From NCBI GenBank assembly GCA_003213235.1, contig QCNJ01000012.1, positions 1 to 44,858 of the forward strand: DNA of 44,858 nucleotides. Direction: 5' to 3'. The stretch is from Prochlorococcus sp. AG-424-P18. GTDB lineage: Bacteria; Cyanobacteriota; Cyanobacteriia; PCC-6307; Cyanobiaceae. A program made the position numbers and the translations under genes. Below are positions 27,655 through 34,895 of this stretch, piece by piece. Positions within the stretch are counted from its first letter, which is position 1. Each line of letters starts with the position of its first letter. The notes beneath the pieces are model-generated. The model was not told the DNA's origin, ran no database searches, and was given only the letters and a program-made list of their open reading frames with translations.

Positions 27655-29190
27655 ATGACTTTTGTCATTACTACACCTTTATACTATGTTAATGATAAAC
27701 CTCATTTAGGAAGTGTATATACAACAATAATTTGTGACTCAATAGCTAGGTATAAAAGGCTTGCAGGTGAAGATGTTATTTTCATCACTGGTGTTGATGA
27801 ACATGGTTTAAAAATACAAAGAACTGCTAATGAAAAGGGTATTGAACCAAAATCACATTGTGATGAAATCTCAGAAGTCTTTAATAATAATTGGAAAAAT
27901 TGGAATATATCCTTTGATAAATTTATAAGAACAAGCTCAAAAAATCATGAATTTGTTGTTAATGAATTTTATGAAAGAGTAAAAGCATCAGATGATATCT
28001 ATATGGGAGTTCAAAAAGGTTGGTATTGTGTCGGTTGTGAAGAATTTAAAGATAATCCAGAAAACTCATCAACATACAAGTGTCCCATACATCAAAAAAA
28101 TCTAGAATGGAAAAATGAAGAGAATCTCTTTTTTAGGCTTTCAAAATATCAAAAAGAAATTGAGAAAATAATCAACGAACCTTCTTTTATAGAGCCAATA
28201 GAAAGAAAGAATGAAATTATAAATTTTGTATCTAGAGGGTTAAAGGATTTTTCAATTTCAAGAACAAATGTCTCATGGGGAATTCCTGTCCCTAATTACG
28301 ATAACCATACCTTTTATGTGTGGTTTGATGCTTTACTTGGATATGTCAGTGCCATTAGCTCTGACATGACAGAACATTCATTGGAAAAATCAATTAATGG
28401 AGGATGGCCAGCTGATGTTCATTTTATTGGTAAAGATATTCTGAGATTCCATGCTGTATATTGGCCCGCAATGCTCATTTCTGCCAATATGAAAGTTCCT
28501 AAAAAGGTTTTTGGGCATGGGTTTCTTACAAGAGAGGGACAAAAAATGGGTAAAAGCTTGGGAAATGTACTCGACCCTGATTTATTGCTTACAAAATATG
28601 GAAATGATCCTGTAAGGTGGTACCTCATTAAAGACATATCACTAGGAAATGATGGAGATTTTCAAGATAAAAGATTTGTTGATATTATCAATAATGACTT
28701 AGCTAATACAATTGGTAATTTATTAAATAGAACATCATCTATGTCTAGAAAATGGTTTGATAATAAAGTGCCAAATAATGAAAAAATTTTAAGTGAAAAT
28801 AAATTAGAGAATTCTGCCAAAATTGCAGTCGAAAACTATATTTATAACTTTGATAACTACAAATTAGATCTAGCAGCTAATGAAGTCCTTAGCTTAGCAA
28901 TTAATACAAATTTGTATTTGAATGATAATCAGCCATGGCTGTTAATAAAAGATAAAGATAATCTACCTCTAGTTAAACAAATTATTTATAACGTTTTAGA
29001 AAGTACCCGAATAATAGGATTGTTATTGATACCTTTATTGCCCGAATTATCTACAAAAATTAATGAACAACTTGGTTCTATATACACAGAAGAAATTCCT
29101 TGGAAACAACAATTAAGTTGGGGATTATTAGTAAGTCACTCGAGTCTTCCTAAACCCACTCCAATCATAAATAAACTGGAGTATGAGTAA
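27655..29190 (+). CDS. metG: Methionyl-tRNA synthetase
   Basis: MetG charges both initiator and elongator tRNA-Met. The HIGH motif is HLGS at residues 17-20 (YYVNDKPHLGSVYT), and the KMSKS loop is KMGKS at 297-301. A zinc knuckle is present with CVGCEEF followed by CPIH. At 511 residues it is the form without the C-terminal dimerisation/tRNA-binding domain. The last 8 bp overlap the LptC-like lipoprotein gene. An elongator tRNA-Met gene lies about 2.7 kb downstream. Confidence 0.97.
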   Translation: MTFVITTPLYYVNDKPHLGSVYTTIICDSIARYKRLAGEDVIFITGVDEHGLKIQRTANEKGIEPKSHCDEISEVFNNNWKNWNISFDKFIRTSSKNHEFVVNEFYERVKASDDIYMGVQKGWYCVGCEEFKDNPENSSTYKCPIHQKNLEWKNEENLFFRLSKYQKEIEKIINEPSFIEPIERKNEIINFVSRGLKDFSISRTNVSWGIPVPNYDNHTFYVWFDALLGYVSAISSDMTEHSLEKSINGGWPADVHFIGKDILRFHAVYWPAMLISANMKVPKKVFGHGFLTREGQKMGKSLGNVLDPDLLLTKYGNDPVRWYLIKDISLGNDGDFQDKRFVDIINNDLANTIGNLLNRTSSMSRKWFDNKVPNNEKILSENKLENSAKIAVENYIYNFDNYKLDLAANEVLSLAINTNLYLNDNQPWLLIKDKDNLPLVKQIIYNVLESTRIIGLLLIPLLPELSTKINEQLGSIYTEEIPWKQQLSWGLLVSHSSLPKPTPIINKLEYE

Positions 29191-29809
29191 CATTTATAGA
29201 TTAATAATTTTCTTTCCATTATTTATTCTTGGCTGCGTACCAACAAATGTAATTGATAAAAATAAAGTAATACAAAAAATAGAAAGTTTAGATATGACAA
29301 TTTTCTCTAAAAGTGGAGATAAAATATATTCAATTACCAGTCCAAATTCAAGTTATGACAATATTGAATTAGAATTCAAATTAAAAAACCCTATCATTAA
29401 TATTCTGAATGGAAAAGAAACTAAATATATTATTAGTGCAGAAGAATCTACATTATCAGACAACAATAAACTCCTGAAATTGAAAGGGAATGTTAAATTA
29501 AAAAATCTTAAAAAAGATGCGGATTTTTTATATGCTGATAATTTTATTTGGAATATAGAAAATACTAACTATCAATTAGAGGGTAAAGTAAGATTTGAAA
29601 ATCAAAATATCATCTTAAATTCAGGAAAAGCCATATTGGGTACAGATAATATAATTAAATTTTTCAATCCAGTAAAATATATTATAAAAGATGAAAATAA
29701 CAACAATAAATATGAAATAAATTCAGAAAATGCTTACTATAATTTAACTACTGAATCAGTAAGTTTTAAAGCAAAAGATAAAAGAGTAAAGTCAATAATT
29801 TATTTTTAA
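29183..29809 (+). CDS. LptC-like lipoprotein (LPS export family)
   Basis: A 208-residue protein with a lipoprotein signal peptide; the lipobox LFILGC places the lipidated cysteine at residue 18. The remainder is rich in beta strands with repeating patterns such as LLKLKGNVKLKN and YQLEGKVRFENQN, as in LptC and OstA-like periplasmic domains that pass lipopolysaccharide from the inner to the outer membrane. LptC proper is usually anchored by a transmembrane helix, so the lipoprotein anchoring is a variant. The start overlaps metG by 8 bp, and the stop converges with the CCB-type gene with a 4-bp overlap. Confidence 0.72.
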   Translation: MSNIYRLIIFFPLFILGCVPTNVIDKNKVIQKIESLDMTIFSKSGDKIYSITSPNSSYDNIELEFKLKNPIINILNGKETKYIISAEESTLSDNNKLLKLKGNVKLKNLKKDADFLYADNFIWNIENTNYQLEGKVRFENQNIILNSGKAILGTDNIIKFFNPVKYIIKDENNNNKYEINSENAYYNLTTESVSFKAKDKRVKSIIYF

Positions 29810-30432
29810 ATTTTATTTTTTGAAAAAATATTATTAATTTTTTTGGACCAGTTATTAATCCATTTTTCATCAGACTTCGTAAAACACTTAGCACTCCAGC
29901 CTCCAATCAATATAAAAGCCTTACTATTTATAGGTACAACTAAGATAGATGGAATTTCGGCACAAAAATTAAAAAATTCATCTCTTCCAGGATAAAATTT
30001 AGTGTTTGCTAATGAAATTAATTTCATATCTTTTATAGATCTCAGACAAGTTTCCCCAGGTTTAAAATCATTACTTGAAGTGATTCCCCTCCTCAATATA
30101 TTAACTCCATCATTGTGAATTAATATTGCTGCTGCTGCTGTAGAAGTTAATATTGCTTCAGAACCCCATGCAAGTTCATCAATAACTTCAGCCGGCATGT
30201 TTCTATCGTAGAGAAACTTATTTTCTCCTTTTAAAACAACTTTCTCACCAGCTAATGGTACGAATTGTTTAAATAAAAAACCTATCAAAATAATAATTAA
30301 TGAAGCTATTGCGGCTAACACTTGTGCTCTTTCAAGCTCAGGAGTGATTGTTTCTATTGAAATAAAATTTGCTATCTGAAAAATAAAGAGTATGGCACCA
30401 ATTAATATTAATGATTTCCCATTGAATCCCAT
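29806..30432 (-). CDS. Cofactor assembly of complex C factor (CCB2/CCB4 type)
   Basis: A 208-residue membrane protein of the family required to attach heme c' (ci) covalently to cytochrome b6 in the cytochrome b6f complex. Two hydrophobic segments lie near the N-terminus (SLILIGAILFIFQIANFI and LAAIASLIIILIGFLF), followed by a soluble domain with EAILTSTAAAAILIHNDGVNILRRG and GGWSAKCFTKSDEKWI. Plants have paralogues CCB2 and CCB4 that act as a pair; cyanobacteria often have one such gene. It is divergent from the small gene at 30543 and convergent with the LptC-like gene. Confidence 0.78.
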   Translation of the reverse strand: MGFNGKSLILIGAILFIFQIANFISIETITPELERAQVLAAIASLIIILIGFLFKQFVPLAGEKVVLKGENKFLYDRNMPAEVIDELAWGSEAILTSTAAAAILIHNDGVNILRRGITSSNDFKPGETCLRSIKDMKLISLANTKFYPGRDEFFNFCAEIPSILVVPINSKAFILIGGWSAKCFTKSDEKWINNWSKKINNIFSKNKI

Positions 30433-30542
30433 ATTTTAATATGTTATTTCTAATTAAATTATGCAAATATTATATTGTTTAGTACATTTAAAATTACTCA
30501 ATAATATGGTTTTTAATATATAATTAACCAAAACCTAATAAC

Positions 30543-30854
30543 ATGAACCTAAACATCAATAAATATATCCTTTCTTTAATCTTTACTGGCTTAATTTTTA
30601 TTCTTAACCCCTCGACTACATACGCAAATGAAATTCCTTTTATAAATAAATATTTTGGTATTACTCAACAGAAGACTGTTATAAATTACGAAAAAAGTCA
30701 GCCTTCATCTATTGATAACCCTGTAGTTGATCCAAATTTTAACGCTATGAGGTCAAAAGATACTGAAAGCTCAACTGCTACCTATATAGTTGTAGGTTTG
30801 TTAATTGCTGCCACAATTATCCCTTTAGCAACATGGTGGTATTTCTCTAAATAA
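30543..30854 (+). CDS. Small membrane protein with signal-type N-terminus and C-terminal helix
   Basis: A 103-residue protein with two hydrophobic ends. The N-terminus (YILSLIFTGLIFILNPSTTYA) looks like a signal peptide or first membrane helix with a possible cleavage after AYA-like TYA. A polar stretch of about 50 residues follows, then a C-terminal helix (IVVGLLIAATIIPLATWWYF). The predicted topology puts the middle outside the cytoplasm. No family is recognised. It is 10 bp upstream of cobU and read in the same direction. Confidence 0.7.
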   Translation: MNLNINKYILSLIFTGLIFILNPSTTYANEIPFINKYFGITQQKTVINYEKSQPSSIDNPVVDPNFNAMRSKDTESSTATYIVVGLLIAATIIPLATWWYFSK

Positions 30855-30864
30855 TAGAGAATTT

Positions 30865-31425
30865 ATGAACACTAAGGATTTAAGTATTAGTGAATATTCA
30901 TCTTATTTAGTTTTTATTACAGGGGGGACGAAGAGTGGCAAAAGTGAATTCGCGGAGCATCTTGCAAAGGGGGTAAAAAAATTATCATACGTTGCCTTAT
31001 CTGAAAACAATTTGGATGATAAAGAATGGCAAGATAAAATTAATTTACATCGAAAAAGAAGGCCAAAAGATTGGAAATTAATAGAAACGACAGATCTATT
31101 AAATACATTAAGAAAAGAAGAAGGTCCATTATTAATAGATTCTATTGGCGGATTCGTTATGAAAAGTATTGGTAAGGAACAAAATGATTGGTCCACAAAA
31201 ATGAATTCACTTATAAGTCTCTTAATGAAAAGAAAAAGCATAACAATTATTGTTGGAGAACAAGTAGGTTGGAGTTTGGTCTCTGAATATAAAATTGGCA
31301 ATACATATATTGAAAGAATCGGCGAACTTCAAAAGAGAATAACCAAAATATCAAAAGATAATTGGCTGGCTATAAATGGCAAAGCAATCAAAATAGATGA
31401 AATAAGTATTGAAATACCTACTTAA
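30865..31425 (+). CDS. cobU: Adenosylcobinamide kinase / guanylyltransferase
   Basis: CobU phosphorylates adenosylcobinamide and then attaches GMP, preparing the corrinoid for its lower ligand in B12 synthesis. The P-loop GGTKSGKS lies at residues 20-27 in FITGGTKSGKSEFAE. RRPKDWKLIETTD and LLIDSIGGF, the latter with the conserved aspartate, match the family. At 186 residues it is of normal length. It sits 11-14 kb from cobN and metH in this window but is grouped with trmL (3-bp gap) rather than with other B12 genes. Confidence 0.9.
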   Translation: MNTKDLSISEYSSYLVFITGGTKSGKSEFAEHLAKGVKKLSYVALSENNLDDKEWQDKINLHRKRRPKDWKLIETTDLLNTLRKEEGPLLIDSIGGFVMKSIGKEQNDWSTKMNSLISLLMKRKSITIIVGEQVGWSLVSEYKIGNTYIERIGELQKRITKISKDNWLAINGKAIKIDEISIEIPT

Positions 31426-31427
31426 AA

Positions 31428-31910
31428 TTGGAAATCGCTCTTTTTGAACCTAGAATCCCACAAAATACTGGTAATATTGCCAGATCATGTGCTGCGTTTA
31501 ATATACCTTTAAATCTTATAGAGCCCTTGGGTTTTAAGCTAGAAGATAAATATTTAAAAAGAGCAGGATTAGACTATTGGCCTCTTGTTACTGTTAATAA
31601 GTATGGGAATTTTGAAAAATTTCTAGCGTCAAAATCAACAAAAAGAATAATTTCTTTTAGTAAAAAAAATGGATTGTATTTGAAGGATTTTAGATTTAAG
31701 CAAGATGATATTTTGCTATTTGGGAGAGAAGATTCAGGATTACCTGCTTCCATTATTGATAAAAGCGACTTTTTAATTTCAATATTTATGCCGAATATAC
31801 AGACTGGAAACAATGATCAAAAAGGTGTTAGAAGTCTAAACCTTTCTGTAGCATGTGGAATTGCTATATATGAGGCCCACAAACAAATAAATTTTCAAAA
31901 TGGTAATTAA
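31428..31910 (+). CDS. trmL: tRNA (cytidine/uridine-34-2'-O)-methyltransferase
   Basis: TrmL is a SPOUT-class methyltransferase that modifies the wobble base of tRNA-Leu. The signature PRIPQNTGNIARSCAAF occurs near the N-terminus, LFGREDSGLP in the middle, and the C-terminal knot region RSLNLSVACGIAIYEA. At 160 residues the length is standard. The start is TTG at 31428, giving MEIALFEPRIPQN as expected for the family. It is followed by the tRNA-Met gene 29 bp downstream. Confidence 0.93.
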   Translation: MEIALFEPRIPQNTGNIARSCAAFNIPLNLIEPLGFKLEDKYLKRAGLDYWPLVTVNKYGNFEKFLASKSTKRIISFSKKNGLYLKDFRFKQDDILLFGREDSGLPASIIDKSDFLISIFMPNIQTGNNDQKGVRSLNLSVACGIAIYEAHKQINFQNGN

Positions 31911-31939
31911 GTACAACCAATGCCTTACAATATTCCCAT

Positions 31940-32013
<74 letters not shown>

Positions 32014-32080
32014 TTTTCAATACTTTTCAATTGAAAAACGTAGGTGAAATTTTAATTTAATTAAACTATTAAAGATAATA

Positions 32081-32368
32081 ATGTTTAATTCACTCGGCAC
32101 AGTCTTAGATCCAAAAAAATCTAAAACAAAATATCCAGAAGCAAGAGTTATAGTTCTTGATGACAATTTTAATACTTTTCAGCATGTCGCAAATTGTCTA
32201 CTAACAATTATCCCAAGCATGAGTGAACAAATGGCATGGGATCTAACCATCAAAGTTGACATGACAGGATCTGCAGAGGTATGGAGAGGTAATCTTGAAC
32301 AGGCAGAGCTATATCATGATCAACTATTCAGCAAAGGATTAACAATGGCTCCAATTGAGAAAACATAA
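32081..32368 (+). CDS. clpS: ATP-dependent Clp protease adaptor ClpS
   Basis: ClpS delivers N-degron substrates to the Clp AAA+ unfoldase. The 95-residue protein shows the core fold signature RVIVLDDNFNTFQHV, with the acidic residues that bind the substrate's N-terminal amino group, and a helix MSEQMAWDLTIKVDMTGSAE with a downstream hydrophobic pocket region. Cyanobacteria carry two ClpS types; the sequence alone does not decide which is present. It is 68 bp downstream of tRNA-Met and 12 bp upstream of the DUF1651 gene. Confidence 0.9.
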   Translation: MFNSLGTVLDPKKSKTKYPEARVIVLDDNFNTFQHVANCLLTIIPSMSEQMAWDLTIKVDMTGSAEVWRGNLEQAELYHDQLFSKGLTMAPIEKT

Positions 32369-32379
32369 AATAAGTAAGA

Positions 32380-32631
32380 TTGACAGAAAGTTTTTGGCTT
32401 ATAAATTCGAATCGTTCAAGGGTTAAAAGGTTTTCAAAGAATAATCAAAATAAAGATAAATTTTTTGAATATTTTTTTATAGACTCTGGAAGGATTCTTG
32501 GTGTTTTGGGAAAAGATCCACCTCTTATGACAACCAGAGAAGAACTAAAAGTTGATAAAGCTAGAGATGAATGGAGAAAGTTAATCACTCAAGGTTGGAG
32601 GAGAACTAAACCAGTTTGGGAAAACTATTAG
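32380..32631 (+). CDS. DUF1651 family protein
   Basis: An 83-residue soluble basic protein. The N-terminal FWLINSNRSRVKRF and the C-terminal ARDEWRKLITQGWRRTKPVW match DUF1651, a family I associate with marine Prochlorococcus and Synechococcus. The function is unknown. The start is TTG at 32380, 12 bp after clpS. The family is often present in several copies in such genomes; only one is seen here. Confidence 0.75.
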   Translation: MTESFWLINSNRSRVKRFSKNNQNKDKFFEYFFIDSGRILGVLGKDPPLMTTREELKVDKARDEWRKLITQGWRRTKPVWENY

Positions 32632-32984
32632 TATCCAATATTGTTACTAGGATTAGTTATATAAATTATGAGATTTAAGACGTAATTAGCGGGTAAATTT
32701 AATGGCTTTAAAAGTAACAAAGCCATTCCTTGAGTCACATTAAATTCTTTATTTTTCATGAAAAAATAAACATCTCATTTTAATTATAAAAAGACTGTCA
32801 AATTCAAAACAAAAATTCTAAAAAAAAGATATGAAAGCATTTATTGATAGGGGATTTTAAGATATCTAATATCTAAAACTTATTTTAAAAAAATTATAGA
32901 TTTAGGATTACTTGTTATTTTTTTTTTTTTAAATTCCACGTTATAATTAAACAAAACTTACTAATTAATATTTATAAATACCCA
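32632..32984. other. Intergenic region with one hairpin
   Basis: A 353-bp AT-rich stretch without a credible gene. A perfect 9-bp hairpin, AATGGCTTT and AAAGCCATT with a 9-base loop, lies at 32701-32727, but no T-run follows directly, so it is at most a weak terminator or RNA-stability element for the clpS-DUF1651 transcript. A run of T residues at about 32920-32931 has no stem before it. Confidence 0.5.
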
Positions 32985-33134
32985 ATGAAGTATTTGATCT
33001 CAAGCAAAAGATCGAGAGCTTTATTTGGTATTGGAATAGTTGCTATAAGTATTGGATTAATATCAAAAAAAGTAATTAACTATCCAGCTGGAGGATGTAT
33101 GAAAGGTACTCAAGAAATAACCTTTAATATTTAA
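32985..33134 (+). CDS. Small single-pass membrane protein
   Basis: A 49-residue frame beginning MKYLISSKRSRALFGIG. A membrane helix covers about residues 12-27 (ALFGIGIVAISIGLIS), preceded by a basic segment (KRSR) that suggests a cytoplasmic N-terminus. The tail contains YPAGGCMKG with one cysteine. The length and pattern resemble the many small membrane proteins of this genus, but no family is recognised. It is convergent with the thioredoxin-fold gene (7-bp gap). Confidence 0.55.
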   Translation: MKYLISSKRSRALFGIGIVAISIGLISKKVINYPAGGCMKGTQEITFNI

Positions 33135-33141
33135 CCATGTA

Positions 33142-33546
33142 TCATCTTATATTTTCATTAAACTTAAATCCAGTAAACTCTGATAACTCTTTAAGTGAAA
33201 GTACACCTAAAATTAGTTTTCCATTTATTTCCCATGTGGGAAACCCTTTAATGTTTTTATCAATGCATAATTGAGTTTGACTATTTATACCATCTCTTGC
33301 ACATTCAACTACATTAAGTTCTCTATAAGCTTGCTTACCAAATAATTCACTTTGACTAAGGCAATTAGGGCACCAATATGCTGAATATTTAACTACACCA
33401 TTATCTTTAAGGTATTTTGCCAACTCGATTGATTCACTAGTGCTTTCTGAAGTGACTATAAGTTCTCTCTGATTATTTAAATGGGAACTTTTTACAACAC
33501 TTGGTAAAGTAAGCAAAACTAATAGTGGGATTAATAGGCGTTTCAT
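33142..33546 (-). CDS. Periplasmic thioredoxin-fold protein with CPNC motif
   Basis: A 134-residue protein with a signal peptide (MKRLLIPLLVLLTLPSVVKS). The mature part is a short thioredoxin fold with the redox pair CPNC in YSAYWCPNCLSQSELFG, and later GFPTWEINGKLILG in place of the usual cis-proline loop (Phe-Pro-Thr). A second cysteine pair, CARDG and LCIDK, flanks the fold. It resembles the thioredoxin-like domain that follows the VKOR domain in cyanobacterial disulfide-forming proteins, but here it is not fused to VKOR. A role in disulfide formation or isomerisation in the periplasm or lumen is likely. It overlaps the upstream 50-residue gene by 4 bp (ATGA). Confidence 0.8.
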   Translation of the reverse strand: MKRLLIPLLVLLTLPSVVKSSHLNNQRELIVTSESTSESIELAKYLKDNGVVKYSAYWCPNCLSQSELFGKQAYRELNVVECARDGINSQTQLCIDKNIKGFPTWEINGKLILGVLSLKELSEFTGFKFNENIR

Positions 33547-33695
33547 TTATTTACTACTTTTCCTCCATATTTTCTAACTACCTTATCAAGTAAAATTCGT
33601 ATATCTTTATTTTTAAGTTTCTCTATTTGCTGAAGATTTTCAAGAAGATCACATATTTGATCCTGTGTATCTTCATTTAATTCACTTACTGCCAT
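33543..33695 (-). CDS. Small soluble hypothetical protein in the thioredoxin-fold operon
   Basis: A 50-residue protein starting MAVSELNEDTQDQICDLLEN. It is predicted to be two helices, with acidic residues early and a basic end (DKVVRKYGGKVVNK). The stop codon shares an ATGA overlap with the start of the thioredoxin-fold gene, a classic sign of translational coupling, which supports it being real although it is short. No family is recognised. Its upstream region holds an 18-bp palindrome. Confidence 0.6.
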   Translation of the reverse strand: MAVSELNEDTQDQICDLLENLQQIEKLKNKDIRILLDKVVRKYGGKVVNK

Positions 33696-33709
33696 TTATA
33701 TTTAGAGTT

Positions 33710-33727
33710 TTAATATTCCAATATTAA
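33710..33727. promoter_or_regulatory. 18-bp palindrome, candidate operator
   Basis: TTAATATT and AATATTAA form a perfect 8-bp inverted repeat around CC. It lies 15-32 bp upstream of the ATG of the two-gene operon (33695-33142, minus strand), where a repressor would block transcription or initiation. It is pure A+T apart from the centre, so chance occurrence in this DNA is a concern. Confidence 0.35.
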
Positions 33728-33770
33728 ATCAAAAGTAAATTTACATACTTATTGTATTTATAATTTATTA

Positions 33771-33835
33771 TTGCTATTTTTTTAAAGCGGGCTAAGGTTC
33801 ATATCTCCACGAGGATTTAGTCCGCTGAATTTTTA
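33771..33835 (+). ncRNA. Candidate small RNA with terminator-like stem
   Basis: AGCGGGCTAA (33786-33795) and TTAGTCCGCT (33817-33826) form a 10-bp stem with one G-U pair, in an otherwise gene-free 268-bp gap. The loop region holds a smaller CTC-CAC-GAG hairpin. A run of five T residues follows at 33830-33834. A perfect TATAAT box at 33759-33764 would start a transcript near 33771, so a 65-base RNA ending at the hairpin is plausible. The stem is far richer in G+C than its surroundings. No known family (such as Yfr1) is matched. It could instead be a terminator for the RHH gene on the minus strand, but the T-run is on the plus strand. Confidence 0.4.
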
Positions 33836-33950
33836 AAGATTCAATTTATTTTGGATCCCTCTTTAAGAAGTTGATTAGAAATATTCAAAAATATTTATCT
33901 TTGCTTATTTTCTGAATTCCATTGAAAAGTATTATCATACAAATATTAAT

Positions 33951-33961
33951 AGTGTGACACT
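33951..33961. promoter_or_regulatory. RHH operator-like palindrome (downstream site)
   Basis: AGTGTGACACT, a 5-1-5 palindrome that is the exact reverse complement of the site at 34343-34353. It lies 2 bp after the stop codon of the RHH gene. Confidence 0.55.
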
Positions 33962-33963
33962 TT

Positions 33964-34329
33964 TTATTCAATAACGTTGTTATTTCGCCTCATAACTTTC
34001 TTAAAATACTTAAACTCAATAAATTCATGCATCATTTTGATATTATCAGATAATACTTTTTTATTAACTGCATATTCGTCTACATTAAGTGGAGATTTAT
34101 TATTTTCAGAAAATGTTTCTTGATCAAAAGAAAAGTTTATAAAATACCCTTTATCATTTTGGTTATTACCATAAGATTCATTCAACACACCCCGAGACCT
34201 CAACGCTTCCTCAACCAATAAACCTGTGACTTTTGACTGACTAAACTCATTAGCTGTGCACAATTTTTCAATAATTTCATGCACTTCTTCACTTGGCAAA
34301 AAACCAATTCTTTTCCTCGGAGAGGGCAT
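33964..34329 (-). CDS. Ribbon-helix-helix DNA-binding protein
   Basis: A 121-residue protein whose first 50 residues (RKRIGFLPSEEVHEIIEKLC then SQSKVTGLLVEEALRSRG) fit a ribbon-helix-helix fold: a short strand with basic residues, then two helices. Such proteins bind DNA as dimers, contacting palindromic or tandem sites with the strand. The C-terminal 70 residues have no recognised domain and end in a basic helix (FKYFKKVMRRNNN). Two 11-bp palindromes flank the TATAAT box of its own promoter, and a third is just past the stop, so it probably represses itself. No toxin gene is adjacent, so this is not an obvious antitoxin. Confidence 0.78.
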   Translation of the reverse strand: MPSPRKRIGFLPSEEVHEIIEKLCTANEFSQSKVTGLLVEEALRSRGVLNESYGNNQNDKGYFINFSFDQETFSENNKSPLNVDEYAVNKKVLSDNIKMMHEFIEFKYFKKVMRRNNNVIE

Positions 34330-34342
34330 AATTTAAAAAATT

Positions 34343-34375
34343 AGTGTCACACTTGCATATTATAAGTGTTGCACT
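34343..34375 (-). promoter_or_regulatory. RHH gene promoter with two operator palindromes
   Basis: AGTGTCACACT (34343-34353) and AGTGTTGCACT (34365-34375) are palindromes 22 bp apart, about two helical turns. Read on the minus strand, a perfect TATAAT box (34359-34364) sits between them, directly beside the second. A protein bound to both would cover the -10 box and the start of transcription. The sites end 14 bp upstream of the ATG of the RHH gene. Confidence 0.65.
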
Positions 34376-34404
34376 ATATTTGATTTAAGTCAACTAATTT
34401 TACT

Positions 34405-34557
34405 ATGCATATTTTATTATTTCCTGTCGGATTTATTCTTTGGTATCTAGCTTATGAAGCAAAACCTATCATTAATGATGAAGTAACACTTAATTGGGAA
34501 GAAAAAAATACAATTAAAAGAAATAAACTTTTAAATATAATCAAAGAAAGCTTTTAA
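34405..34557 (+). CDS. Small membrane-anchored protein
   Basis: A 50-residue frame beginning MHILLFPVGFILWYLAYEAK. A single hydrophobic helix at residues 2-17 is followed by a polar, charged tail (WEEKNTIKRNKLLNIIKES). It is divergent from the RHH gene across a 75-bp gap that contains the RHH operators, so it might be under the same control. It overlaps the convergent 59-residue gene by 4 bp. No family is recognised. Confidence 0.55.
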   Translation: MHILLFPVGFILWYLAYEAKPIINDEVTLNWEEKNTIKRNKLLNIIKESF

Positions 34558-34733
34558 AATTTACTGTTAATCGATTTTGACCATTCCTTATGCTTATTAT
34601 CTAGATCTGAGATTAACTGTTTTTGATAAGTATATTTGAGTTGATTTTCGTTAAGTGTTTTTTTTGTGATAATCATCTCTTTTGAGAAAAAATAAGGAGT
34701 GTTAGAACTACTAATTTTTTTTTTGACTTCCAT
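34554..34733 (-). CDS. Small basic hypothetical protein
   Basis: A 59-residue soluble, lysine-rich frame starting MEVKKKISSSNTPYFFSKE. The rest (KTLNENQLKYTYQKQLISD and KHKEWSKSINSKF) is predicted to be helical. It has no membrane segment and no recognised domain. The ATG is followed by a run of ten A residues, a potential slippage site. Its tail overlaps the gene at 34405 by 4 bp. Support is moderate because it rests on length, placement and codon look only. Confidence 0.45.
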   Translation of the reverse strand: MEVKKKISSSNTPYFFSKEMIITKKTLNENQLKYTYQKQLISDLDNKHKEWSKSINSKF

Positions 34734-34895
34734 ATAATGAGTTCATATATTTTTTTTTATATGACTTAAAAGATTATAGTCTCAATATTTTTATATTCTT
34801 TTTATATTTCCTTCATATGTGTTTTTAGCACGTTTGTAAAAAACATAGTTTATTAAATAATAAAAGCTATATTTAAACAAAGTATATGTTTTATC

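Noticed and set aside
32704..32745. 13-codon frame in the gap after the DUF1651 gene
   Set aside because: Far too short, and it overlaps the hairpin at 32701-32727. No ribosome binding site is seen.
33964..34329. Toxin-antitoxin module around the RHH protein
   Set aside because: No neighbouring frame on the same strand resembles a toxin such as RelE, ParE or a PIN-domain protein. A lone autoregulated RHH protein fits better.
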